NCBI GenBank assembly: GCA_023395675.1
Contig: JAEWYL010000269.1
Location: forward strand, 1-23,432
DNA from: Chloroflexota bacterium
Lineage (GTDB): Bacteria; Chloroflexota; Anaerolineae; Anaerolineales; UBA4823
Direction of reading: 5' to 3'
Length of the DNA stretch: 23,432 nt
Made by a program: the position numbers and the translations under genes. Position 1 is the stretch's first letter; every line of letters begins with the position of its first letter. Shown here in pieces: positions 5,831 to 13,500 of the stretch. The notes under the pieces were generated by a model that saw nothing but the letters and a program-made list of their open reading frames with translations, had not been told where the DNA came from and did no database searches.

Positions 5831-7393
5831 TTATTCCTGCGGAGCTCCAGCCTGGATCCAGGAGAAGAGCAGCTCCAGTTCCTCAGGCCTGAGCTGGCCC
5901 GGATGGTCGCCCGGCAGCTGGATCTGGTAGATCAGGCTGTTCTCCGGGTCTCCGGCGACGAACCCTCTACCGGAATCACCCCCCAGGCGGGCCGTGGCGT
6001 AGGTGGTAATATCCAGCCCGCCGTTGGCGACGGTGCTGTTATGGCAGGCGCTGCAGCGGTTCCCGAGCAGGATGCGAATGGGCGTATCCCAGGTAGGCGG
6101 CTCGGGCTCGGCTGGGGTGGGGGATACCTCGGCCTGAGGTTGTCCCTCTTCCCCTTCTGCCAGCTCTGGCGCGCCAGCCTCGATCCAGGCCACCACCAGC
6201 GCCAGCTCGTCATCCGTAAACTGGCCCGGGTGGTTGCCTGAGCCCTGGCGGATGTACACCAGACTGGTTTCCGCCTCGCCCGGGATCACCGCCGGGCCGG
6301 TGGAGCCTCCGGCCAGGGTGGAGGCGTAGCCGCTCAGATTCAGGTCTGCGAGCTGGTTCCCGGAACCGTGACAGGCCGAGCATTTGGCTTCGAACAGGGC
6401 GCCGACCCCTCCACTCCAGGATAACGGGCCTTCCCCAATCCCGGGACCGGAAAGAGACTGTGTCGCGGTCGGGAGCGCGGTGGGCTGCGGCGTGGGGGTC
6501 AGCGGAGCGAAGACTTCTGCCTCCTCAACGGCCGGCACCCAGGCGATGGCGGTGTCCTCGTAGGTGACGAAGAAAAAGATCCCCACCAGCAGCAGCAGGG
6601 CGATCAGCCCGTAAACCGGGTAGAACACCCGCCGGCGTTTCGCGATCACCTCTGCCGGGGGAAGCCGGCGGGCGATGCCGGCTTTGATGTCGGCCAGCTC
6701 GAGCGGATGCTCTTCGACCATCTCCTTCTCACTCAGGTGGCCGTTGAACATGCTGCGGTTGAAATGTTTGACCAGCACCCCGTAGAAATGCCACAGGATG
6801 ATCGCCAGGACCGCCAGCAGCGCCTCGCCGCCGTGCGCGGCTCTGGCGGCCGGGATCCATTGTCCCGGCAGGAAGTTGGTGGTCGCGATCGGGTTCCAGA
6901 GCATGAACCCGGTGATGATCATGACCAGCGAACCCCACACCAGCGCCCAGTATTCGGCTTTTTCCTCAAACGTATAGCGCCCCTGCTGCGGGTGGGTTTT
7001 GCTCAGGCCCAGGTTGTACTTCAGGGCCTGGAACGCATTTTTGGCATCCGCTAGCCCGGGCAGCATGCTCGCCTGGTAGCGCAGCACGTACATGCGGTAG
7101 AAAACTGCACCAATATGGTAGACGGTGATCAGCATCAGCACGACCGCCGCGGCGCGGTGGATCACACGCACGCTCTCGATGCCGCCCATCATGGTGATCA
7201 TCCCCTTGGCGACGGCGTTATCCGAAAAACGCTGCGGCAGGCCGGTGATGGCGAGCACAATAAAGCTGAGCGCCTGGACCCAGTGTTCGAACATATAGGA
7301 GCGGGTAAAGCGCAGGTACCTGCGCCCAGTTCCTTCTCTCGCGCGTGCTTCCATGCGGGCTTTCTCCCCCCTCTGTTCCACGTGTTCACTCAT
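5831..7393 (-). CDS. Membrane cytochrome b fused to two monoheme cytochrome c domains
   Basis: The 520-aa protein starts with a di-heme cytochrome b of four to five helices. Candidate heme ligands are His37, His79, His93, His187 and His202. An extra helix (about 255-277) is followed by a Pro/Thr-rich linker and two c-type domains with CSACH at 338-342 and 447-451. The two c domains are repeats of each other (CSACHxS, then GGxxG, GxxxSLxY, DHPGQ/NHPGQ, E..L..WI.AGAP) and resemble short planctomycete-type cytochrome c modules. I chose ATG 7393 because AAAGGGGG precedes it and its ATGAGTGA overlaps the upstream gene's stop by 8 nt; an in-frame start further upstream would lie inside that gene. 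The layout suggests quinol oxidation in the membrane with electrons leaving through the tethered hemes. The b part resembles formate-dehydrogenase gamma/thiosulfate-reductase-type cytochromes b; the substrate is unknown. Confidence 0.88.
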   Translation of the reverse strand: MSEHVEQRGEKARMEARAREGTGRRYLRFTRSYMFEHWVQALSFIVLAITGLPQRFSDNAVAKGMITMMGGIESVRVIHRAAAVVLMLITVYHIGAVFYRMYVLRYQASMLPGLADAKNAFQALKYNLGLSKTHPQQGRYTFEEKAEYWALVWGSLVMIITGFMLWNPIATTNFLPGQWIPAARAAHGGEALLAVLAIILWHFYGVLVKHFNRSMFNGHLSEKEMVEEHPLELADIKAGIARRLPPAEVIAKRRRVFYPVYGLIALLLLVGIFFFVTYEDTAIAWVPAVEEAEVFAPLTPTPQPTALPTATQSLSGPGIGEGPLSWSGGVGALFEAKCSACHGSGNQLADLNLSGYASTLAGGSTGPAVIPGEAETSLVYIRQGSGNHPGQFTDDELALVVAWIEAGAPELAEGEEGQPQAEVSPTPAEPEPPTWDTPIRILLGNRCSACHNSTVANGGLDITTYATARLGGDSGRGFVAGDPENSLIYQIQLPGDHPGQLRPEELELLFSWIQAGAPQE

Positions 7394-8483
7394 GGCTGCC
7401 CCCTTTTTTCTTTGCGAAGAACCTGCGCCCGGCGTCGGCGACAACAAAGACCGCCATCCCTCCCAGGACGCCGGGAATGAAGAGGGTGTAAAACAGGTTT
7501 ACGAAGTAGACCACAGGATGGCGGGTAGGACTGGGCTCGTAATGGCTCAACCAGGCGGCGGGGAAGTTTGTGGTCGCGTTGGGATGGCATCTCTGGCAGG
7601 TGGCCAGGATATTCTCCTTAATGACCGAGCTGTTTGGGTCGTTTACCGCCAGGATATTGTGCACGCCGTGGCAGTCGCTGCAGACTGCTTTGTTCGTCTC
7701 TTGTCCGGCTGCTTTTTCGTCAAATAGCCTGACCGTCGTGCCGTGGAAATCGGCCACGTAAGTATCGAACACCTGGGTGTTGATGCCGTAGCGCTGCATC
7801 AGCTCCTGGTCGGCGTGGCATTCGGCGCAAATATCCGGTGAATGCAGGCGGAATGGGCTGTTGGCGGGTCCCTGGATGTTATGCACACCGTGACAGTCGG
7901 TGCAGGAAGGTACGTCCGGGTTGCCCTCACCGATCAGGGCCGCGCCGTGAACGCTTTCCTGGTACAGCGTGAATATTTGAGAATGGCAGCGCTGGCAGGT
8001 TTGGGGGATGGCGGAGCGGGGCTCACCCGCAGGCCGGATGTCGTGCGCGCCGTGGCAGTCGGTACAGACGGCGGCGTTGGTGTTTCCCGCTTCCAGGGCC
8101 TGCTGGTGCACGCTGTCCTGAGTCTCCTGGAAGTACTGTTCATGGCACTGCGCGCAGAGCTCATACATTTCCAGGGTCACTTCCCGCAGAGTTTCCGCCT
8201 CGAGCGGGGGATGCGGGTAGCCGTTAATATTCGTATGGCACTGCACGCACCCGATATCCTGCTGCCCGTGCACGGAGTTTTGATGCGTTACCGGGTCTAC
8301 GGTGATGAATAATACCTCGCCAGATGGAAGGACATAGCGCTGGTCGGGTTGGCCGTGACAGGCCAGGCAGGCCTCATCCGACACGGCTTCGTCCTGGGCG
8401 CTGGCCCGGCCTGGAAGCAGGAAAAATGCCCCCAGCACCGCGCCGGCTATGCCCAGCAGGATGATGATTGGCGTCTTTTTCAA
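7386..8483 (-). CDS. Membrane-anchored nonaheme cytochrome c
   Basis: The 365-aa protein has a Sec signal (1-30, GRASA) and nine CxxCH sites starting at residues 39, 79, 110, 140, 163, 194, 219, 268 and 296. A C-terminal membrane helix (about 325-350) is followed by a basic tail (RRFFAKKK). Repeated blocks such as CTDCHGVHNI, CTDCHGAHDI and CSDCHGVHNI point to internal duplication. The start codon is TTG (8483-8481), supported by GGAGGAGA just upstream. Its stop overlaps the cytochrome b/c gene start, so the two products are translationally coupled and probably form one complex. It is not a close relative of the octaheme protein in the rightward arm, although both share the C-terminal anchor design. 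Confidence 0.9.
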   Translation of the reverse strand: MKKTPIIILLGIAGAVLGAFFLLPGRASAQDEAVSDEACLACHGQPDQRYVLPSGEVLFITVDPVTHQNSVHGQQDIGCVQCHTNINGYPHPPLEAETLREVTLEMYELCAQCHEQYFQETQDSVHQQALEAGNTNAAVCTDCHGAHDIRPAGEPRSAIPQTCQRCHSQIFTLYQESVHGAALIGEGNPDVPSCTDCHGVHNIQGPANSPFRLHSPDICAECHADQELMQRYGINTQVFDTYVADFHGTTVRLFDEKAAGQETNKAVCSDCHGVHNILAVNDPNSSVIKENILATCQRCHPNATTNFPAAWLSHYEPSPTRHPVVYFVNLFYTLFIPGVLGGMAVFVVADAGRRFFAKKKGGSHE

Positions 8484-8633
8484 GTTGTCTCCTCCCTTGA
8501 TGCGATGAAAAGCCAGCTAATAACGATTAGGATGACGTTCTACCGGCTAATTGGGAAACAGATAAATCTACCGGGAGTAAAAGAGACTCGTTTGATAAAG
8601 TGCTAAAGAGTCTATTCACCATCTTTTTACCAG

Positions 8634-8656
8634 CCTCACTACGCAGGAAAGTGAGG
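8634..8656 (-). other. Leader hairpin of the cytochrome operon
   Basis: CCTCAC (8634-8639) and GTGAGG (8651-8656) can pair over 6 bp with an 11-nt loop. It lies about 20 nt downstream of the predicted start of the leftward cytochrome mRNA, in a leader of about 190 nt. Confidence 0.4.
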
Positions 8657-8680
8657 TTTGTCACATGGAACTTGTGAACC

Positions 8681-8689
8681 ATTATAGCA
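8681..8689 (-). promoter_or_regulatory. Extended -10 promoter of the leftward cytochrome operon
   Basis: On the minus strand this reads TGCTATAAT, a perfect TATAAT with the TGn extension. It is identical to the motif in front of moaC. No convincing -35 is seen 17 bp upstream, as expected for extended -10 promoters. Predicted start is near 8674. Confidence 0.7.
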
Positions 8690-8692
8690 AAA

Positions 8693-8748
8693 TACCCAAT
8701 TACAGAACCTGTAAATTGGGTGATAAGACCAATGATATTTTACCCAAT
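8693..8748. repeat. Three ATTGGGT repeats upstream of the cytochrome promoter
   Basis: TACCCAAT occurs at 8693-8700 and 8741-8748, and its inverse ATTGGGT at 8715-8721. All three lie directly upstream of the -10 box, the first ending within 4 bp of it. Adjacent copies make an inverted repeat (8693-8721). The array is positioned like an activator or repressor site. I know no regulator with this exact motif. Confidence 0.6.
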
Positions 8749-8838
8749 AAAGGTGATTTTGTCGGCAAACCGGCTCTTTGGGGTTTTCCGTAGAAAGGTC
8801 CAGAGCTGGGGATTTCTACATAGATTACGCCGGGCAGG

Positions 8839-8895
8839 CATGCTTACAAAAAGAGAGAGGTAAGCGCAGCTCACCTCTCTCTTTTTGTAAGCATG
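8839..8895. terminator. Long perfect hairpin, terminator of the smc operon
   Basis: Two 23-bp arms (8839-8861 and 8873-8895) are perfectly complementary, with an 11-nt loop. The core AGAGAGAGGT/ACCTCTCTCT is flanked by AAAAA on one side and TTTTT on the other, so it has the shape of a bidirectional terminator whose U-tract is itself paired with the A-tract. It begins 11 bp after the smc stop codon and separates the smc operon from the cytochrome promoter. Confidence 0.85.
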
Positions 8896-8906
8896 TGAAT
8901 TACCAA

Positions 8907-11900
8907 TCATTCCCCGTTCGAGTAAATCTCGCTCACCTCATCCAGCTTCAGGCTGATCACCTGGCTGGCTGAGTCGCGCCCCATGGTGACGCCGTAAATG
9001 ACATCCGCAGCCTGTACGGTGTTGCGGTTGTGGGTGACCACAATAAACTGCGTGTTCTGGCTCAGTTCGCGCATCAGTTCGCGGAAACGGCCCACATTGG
9101 CCTCGTCCAGCATCGCGTCCACCTCATCCAGCACGCAGAATGGGGTCGGAGAGACCTTGAGCAGGGCGAAGACCAGCGAGTTGGCGGTCAGGCTGCGCTC
9201 CCCACCGGAGAGCAGCGAAAGGCCCTGCGTTCTGCGCCCGGGCAGGCGGGCTTCGATCTCGATACCGGTCTGCGTCAGGTCATCCGGGTCGGTGAGCACC
9301 AGCCGGGCAGTGCCTCCCCCGAACAGGCGTGTGAAAATGGCCTTGAAGTGTTCTGCCACCGCATCGAAGGTCTTGCGGAACTCGCGCTGCATCAGCTCGT
9401 CCAGTTCGGCGATCACCTGGCGGATATCTTCCTGGGCTTTCTCCAGGTCGGCTACCTGCTCGGTCATGAATTCAAAGCGCTCTTTGACCTCGTGATATTC
9501 CGCCTGGGCCTCGGGGTTCACCGCCCCAATCCGCCTCAGTTGAGCCCGCTGCCGGCGCAGATTCTCCTCCAACTCTGGGGCCAGCTGGGTGAGGCGCGGG
9601 AGCTGTTCCACCATCCCTTCGAGGGGCAGCGGGGCTTGGTGGCTGACCTCATCCGAATAATCGAAGGCCACCAGCCCGAAATCGTCCTCGATACGCCTGC
9701 GCAGCGACTCGATGGCCTCTGTCTCCCGCACCAGGGCAATCCGGGCCTGGGCGTGGTGGTGCTCGGCAGTGGTCAGGTTCTGGCGGGCGGCTGCTTCAGA
9801 CTCCTGCAGGGCATCCTGTTCGCTCTCTGCCGCCTCCAGCTCCGCTTCGGCCGGTTCGAGCAGCTGCCGCAGGGTTTCGATCTCCTGATTGACTTCAGCT
9901 TCGGCCTGGCGCTGCCCGGCCTTCTCGCTTTCCAGCGCGGCGGCGGACCCCTCGGCCTCCTTCAGGCGCCTCTCTGTATCGGCGAGCACCCGCCGGGACC
10001 GGTCCAGCAGACCCTTGCCTTCTCGCAGCCGTTCCTGGCTGGCGGAGAGGGCGCGTTCTGAGACGCCGGCCAGGGTATTCCAGTGCGCCGCCTGGGCTTG
10101 CAGTTCGTCCAAGCTCAGGTCGCCGAGCGCGCTGATCCGCTCTCGCAGCTTTTCGCGCGCCTCGGCGATCTGGGCCTCAATCCCGGCGCTTTCATTCAAC
10201 AGGCCGGCGGCTTCTTTCCGGCTGCGCTCCAGGTCGGCTTCCAGCCGCTCGCGCTGCTCGACCTGCCAGCGCGACTGCTTTTCGGCCCCGGCCAGCGCGG
10301 TCCGGGCAGCGTTATAGGCATCCTTGGCGCGTTCTTCGTCGCTGCGGGCAGCCCGGGCGGCCTCTGCAAGCCGGTTTGCCTCCGCCCTCAGCGCCTGGAG
10401 GTCGCGCTCCAGCGCTGCCAGGCGCTCTTCGTTCTCCTGGATGCGGCTGCGGGTCGCCTCCAGGCCGGCGAGCAGGTCGCGGCGCTGTCTCGGGCGGCTG
10501 ATGGAGGCGGTGGGGCCTCCTGACCCGCCCAGGATGGGACCGGCGGCGTAGAAGATCTCGCCCTGCAGGGTGACCGCCCGGGCGGGCGACGCCTGGCCTG
10601 CCAGGGCCTTGCGCGCGGCCTCACGGTCTTTTACCACGAGGGTCTGCCCCAGGAGCAGGTCCACCGCCGGGCGCAGCTCTGCCGGCGCGCTGATCAGGTC
10701 GGCTGCCAGCCCCAGCAGGCCATCCTCACCGGACGGACCTGAACTCTGTTTTTGCGAAAGCGGGTCCGGGGGCGCCAGCCGCCCGAGGGGCAGCAGCGCT
10801 CCACGCGCCGACCCGCCCTGCAGAAGCGCCAGCGCATTGTCCAGGTCCGCCCCATCCTCCAGCAGGATGGCGTCCACCCATTCGCCCAGCGCTGCAGCGA
10901 CAGCCTGCTCGTATTCGGCAGGGACGACCAGATGGCTGCTCAGGGCGCCGCGCGCGCCGGGCAGGCGCGCCTGCCGGGCTGCTTTCAACAGCACCTGGGC
11001 CCCGCCTGCATAGCCGGTCAGGGACTTCTCTGCGCTCTCCAGCACCTCATACTGGGCCTGCTGGCGCGCCAGGTCGGCCCGTTCGGAGGCCAGGCGGTCG
11101 AGGGCCAGCTTGCGCGTATTTTCCAGCTCGCTGATCTTGCGCTGCTGCATTTCCAGGCGTTCAGCGGCTGCAGCCGCAGCCTCCCGGGCCTGCCCGAGCT
11201 GTTTTTCGGCTGCCTGCAGGCGTTCTCCGGCAGCCTGCACCTCATTTTGCGCGCCCGCCGCGCTCTGGATCGCATCTTCCAGAGATTTCTCCTGGCGTTG
11301 GGCCTGGGCCTGGCGTTCTACCTGGCGGGCCTGGAGCTGGCCCAGGCGGGCGTTGAGCGCGGAAAGCGCCTGCCTGGCCGCCTGCACCTCGCGCTCGGCC
11401 TTTGTCCGTTCAGCCTGGCGGGCCTGCAGGTTGCGGCGGGCAGCTTCAGCCTGCAGGCGCGCTTCGTCCAGCTCCGTCTTCTGGCGCTCGACTTCGCTGC
11501 TGGCAGCCGCCAGGCGGTCCTCGTGCAGTTGGGCTTCTTCCTGAAGGCGGGCCATCTCGGCTTGCAGGTCGGCCTGCTGCCGCCCCAGCGCCCGCAGGCG
11601 CTCCTCTGCCACGGCGCGCTGCCGGCTGAGCTCTTCGCGCCGGGCGTGGAGCTGCGCCGACTGGCGGTGCCAGGAATTCAGGCGTGCGCGCAGCCCGGCG
11701 ATGCGCTCTCGCAGCTCCGCCAGGCGCTGGCTGCTGGCATTGGCCTGGCTGCGGGCCTGCTCCAGAGTCTCCTCCTGCAGGCGAACCCCCTCGCGGGTCA
11801 GCGTCAGGTCTTTTTGGGCTTTATGCCAGTGGTAGCCGTACCACTCGCGCAGCAGCAGCTTGAGGTCTGCCTTTACCTGTTCGTATTCCTGAGCCCGGCG

Positions 11901-12533
11901 CGCCTGGCGTTCCAGGCTGCGCAGGCGGGGCTGGAGTTCCGCCAGGATATCCTGCACGCGATCCAGGTTGCGGGCGGTGGCCTCCAGCCGCCTGAGAGCT
12001 TCCTCCCGGCGGGTGCGGTGCAGGCCGATCCCTGCCGCCTCCTCGAACAGGCGGCGGCGCTCCTCCGCCTTGAGGGCCAGGGCGGCGTCCACCAGCCCCT
12101 GCCCGATGATGGTGTAGGTGCGTTCCGCCAGCCCCGATTGGGCCAGCAGTTCGGAAACATCCTTCAGGCGCACCCTCTGCCCGTTGATCAGGTATTCGTT
12201 CGCTCCGTCGCGATAAGCGCGCCGGGTGATCGCCACCTCGCTGAAATCGATCGGCAGCCAGCCCTCGCCGTTATCGAAGATCACCGTGGCAGAAGCCATT
12301 CCGGCCCGGGCGCGCTGTTCGGAGCCGGCGAAGATCATATCTTCTGTCTTCCTGCCGCGCAGGAGCGAAAAAGACTGTTCGCCCAGCACCCAGCGCAGGC
12401 TGTCGGCGATATTGGACTTCCCCGAGCCGTTGGGCCCGACGATGGCGGTCACGGTGGGGGCGAATTCAAACAGCGTGCGGCTGGCGAAAGTTTTATAACC
12501 CTGTAGCTCGAGTGATTTTAGAAGACACGGCAT
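8907..12533 (-). CDS. smc: Chromosome segregation protein SMC
   Basis: ATPase of the SMC-ScpAB condensin that compacts and segregates the chromosome. The product is about 1208 aa, the usual length. From the start MPCLLKSLELQGYKTFA, the Walker A motif GPNGSGKSN lies at about residues 33-41. Two long coiled-coil arms (Arg/Glu/Ala/Gln-rich) flank a globular hinge (about 500-670; GPILGGSGG near its end). The C-terminal head has the signature LLSGGERSLTA and Walker B CVLDEVDAMLD. I chose ATG 12533 because family members start within a few residues of the LKSLELQGF motif; an in-frame ATG at 12569 is possible, and neither has a good ribosome binding site. It is the last gene of a leftward run and lies 71 bp after rnc. 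The rnc-smc-ftsY order common in Firmicutes is partly kept, but ftsY lies 6 kb away on the other strand. Confidence 0.95.
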   Translation of the reverse strand: MPCLLKSLELQGYKTFASRTLFEFAPTVTAIVGPNGSGKSNIADSLRWVLGEQSFSLLRGRKTEDMIFAGSEQRARAGMASATVIFDNGEGWLPIDFSEVAITRRAYRDGANEYLINGQRVRLKDVSELLAQSGLAERTYTIIGQGLVDAALALKAEERRRLFEEAAGIGLHRTRREEALRRLEATARNLDRVQDILAELQPRLRSLERQARRAQEYEQVKADLKLLLREWYGYHWHKAQKDLTLTREGVRLQEETLEQARSQANASSQRLAELRERIAGLRARLNSWHRQSAQLHARREELSRQRAVAEERLRALGRQQADLQAEMARLQEEAQLHEDRLAAASSEVERQKTELDEARLQAEAARRNLQARQAERTKAEREVQAARQALSALNARLGQLQARQVERQAQAQRQEKSLEDAIQSAAGAQNEVQAAGERLQAAEKQLGQAREAAAAAAERLEMQQRKISELENTRKLALDRLASERADLARQQAQYEVLESAEKSLTGYAGGAQVLLKAARQARLPGARGALSSHLVVPAEYEQAVAAALGEWVDAILLEDGADLDNALALLQGGSARGALLPLGRLAPPDPLSQKQSSGPSGEDGLLGLAADLISAPAELRPAVDLLLGQTLVVKDREAARKALAGQASPARAVTLQGEIFYAAGPILGGSGGPTASISRPRQRRDLLAGLEATRSRIQENEERLAALERDLQALRAEANRLAEAARAARSDEERAKDAYNAARTALAGAEKQSRWQVEQRERLEADLERSRKEAAGLLNESAGIEAQIAEAREKLRERISALGDLSLDELQAQAAHWNTLAGVSERALSASQERLREGKGLLDRSRRVLADTERRLKEAEGSAAALESEKAGQRQAEAEVNQEIETLRQLLEPAEAELEAAESEQDALQESEAAARQNLTTAEHHHAQARIALVRETEAIESLRRRIEDDFGLVAFDYSDEVSHQAPLPLEGMVEQLPRLTQLAPELEENLRRQRAQLRRIGAVNPEAQAEYHEVKERFEFMTEQVADLEKAQEDIRQVIAELDELMQREFRKTFDAVAEHFKAIFTRLFGGGTARLVLTDPDDLTQTGIEIEARLPGRRTQGLSLLSGGERSLTANSLVFALLKVSPTPFCVLDEVDAMLDEANVGRFRELMRELSQNTQFIVVTHNRNTVQAADVIYGVTMGRDSASQVISLKLDEVSEIYSNGE

Positions 12534-12604
12534 GTGGTTGTGTGAGGGGAGCCGGGTGACGGCAGGCATCCCCTGGCTTTCTAGATAGAGGGTCGAAATG
12601 CAGT

Positions 12605-13327
12605 TTATACCTCGAGGCCCGAGGCTTTCAACGCGTTGCGAGCGGCCGCTTTCGCCGCAGCCTGCTTACTGTGGCCCTGGCCCCGGCCAAAAACCTGGTT
12701 GTCCACCAGCACCTCGACTTCGAAGAGACGGGCGTGATCCGGCCCGCTGGAGCCCGTAATGCGGTACACGGGAGGCCCGTACCCCTGTGACTGCACCCAC
12801 TCCTGAAATGTGCTCTTTGGGTCCTGGTCTTTTCGCCCCGAAAGAATGCTGTCCGCGGCCGGTTTGAGCAGAGGTTCGATAAATTGTTGCACTGCCTCGA
12901 TGCCGGCGCTCAGGTACAGGGCGCCGATCAGGGCCTCGAAGGTGGCGCACAGGAGCGCGGTGCGTTCTCGACCCCCGCTTTCCTCCTCGCCGTGGCCCAG
13001 CCGCATCACGCCCCCCAGGCGGATCTGGCGGGCAAACTCGGCGAGCTGTTCTGTGCGCACAAGCGCAGAACGAAGCCGGGTCAGCTCGCCTTCGGCCATC
13101 TCCGGGAAATGGTTGTACAGCCAGGCGCCCACCAGAAAATCGAGAACCGCATCGCCCAGAAATTCAAGGCGCTCATTGTCCTCGATCGCATCCGGGTGCT
13201 CGTTCAGGTATGAACGATGCGTGAGAGCCCGGTTCAGGAGCAGATAATCATTAATCGGTAAATTGAGGCGAAAACAAAATTCCTGGGGCGACTCAAGCTC
13301 ACCCAGGTTCCCCTGAGTTCTTCCCAT
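12605..13327 (-). CDS. rnc: Ribonuclease III
   Basis: Cleaves double-stranded RNA in rRNA and mRNA processing. The 240-aa product has the signature NERLEFLGDAVLDFLVG (about 51-67), the second catalytic-helix motif TFEALIGALYL (about 129-139) and a C-terminal dsRNA-binding domain (about 165-236: PKSTFQEWVQ to SKQAAAKAAARNAL). Where E. coli RNase III has the metal-binding Asp114 (LADTVEAL), this protein reads LCATFEAL, so the Asp is replaced by Ala128; the neighbouring Glu is kept. I chose ATG 13327 because GGGAGGA lies eight bases upstream and the product then has family length; longer in-frame starts add an unlikely Arg/Pro-rich tail. The start codon and ribosome binding site sit in the loop of a strong hairpin, which suggests autoregulation. 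Located between fabF and smc. Confidence 0.93.
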   Translation of the reverse strand: MGRTQGNLGELESPQEFCFRLNLPINDYLLLNRALTHRSYLNEHPDAIEDNERLEFLGDAVLDFLVGAWLYNHFPEMAEGELTRLRSALVRTEQLAEFARQIRLGGVMRLGHGEEESGGRERTALLCATFEALIGALYLSAGIEAVQQFIEPLLKPAADSILSGRKDQDPKSTFQEWVQSQGYGPPVYRITGSSGPDHARLFEVEVLVDNQVFGRGQGHSKQAAAKAAARNALKASGLEV

Positions 13328-13389
13328 AGTTCGATTCCTCCCGAACTCAGGGAGCGCCAGACACCCACCACCGGGTCGGGTAGCTGGCG
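13311..13389 (-). promoter_or_regulatory. Structured rnc leader: hairpin holding the ribosome binding site and start codon
   Basis: CCCTGAGTTC (13311-13320) and GAACTCAGGG (13343-13352) are a perfect 10-bp inverted repeat. In the mRNA, the 22-nt loop contains the whole GGGAGGA ribosome binding site and the AUG (13327-13325). Just upstream a second hairpin forms from CGCCAG (13355-13360) and CTGGCG (13384-13389), with internal ACCC/GGGT pairs. Two stacked hairpins at the translation start are good candidate substrates for RNase III itself, whose own mRNA leader is cleaved in E. coli. Confidence 0.75.
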
Positions 13390-13500
13390 GTCCATAAGTT
13401 CTGCTGTGTGGTTTCACTGGCATCGAAGGCCGGACTCTGCGGTCCGACCCCCAATGCCCGGATATGACGGGCCGGCGGCGTCTCTCCAACCAGCCTGCGA

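Larger units (their letters stand above)
8484..8906. other. AT-rich intergenic region between the cytochrome operon and smc
   Basis: This 423-bp non-coding stretch, clearly AT-richer than the genes, holds the promoter and repeat array for the leftward cytochrome operon (8681-8748) and a leader hairpin (8634-8656). It also has a short inverted repeat GTAGAAA/TTTCTAC (8790-8796 with 8813-8819) and the smc terminator (8839-8895). Open frames crossing it on the plus strand have no ribosome binding site and are not credible genes. Confidence 0.6.

Noticed and set aside
8839..8895. Possible CRISPR repeat or transposon end
   Set aside because: There is one copy only, no spacers, no transposase and no target duplication. 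Its place after smc and its A/T tracts fit a terminator.
8349..8972. Two plus-strand frames (8349-8606 and 8778-8972) crossing the smc/cytochrome gap
   Set aside because: They run across the promoter, repeats and terminator, overlap real genes and lack ribosome binding sites.
10752..12506. A 584-codon open frame on the plus strand opposite smc
   Set aside because: It is antisense to the coiled-coil arms of SMC, whose GC-rich repetitive codons keep the opposite frame open. It shows no ribosome binding site or recognisable protein motif.
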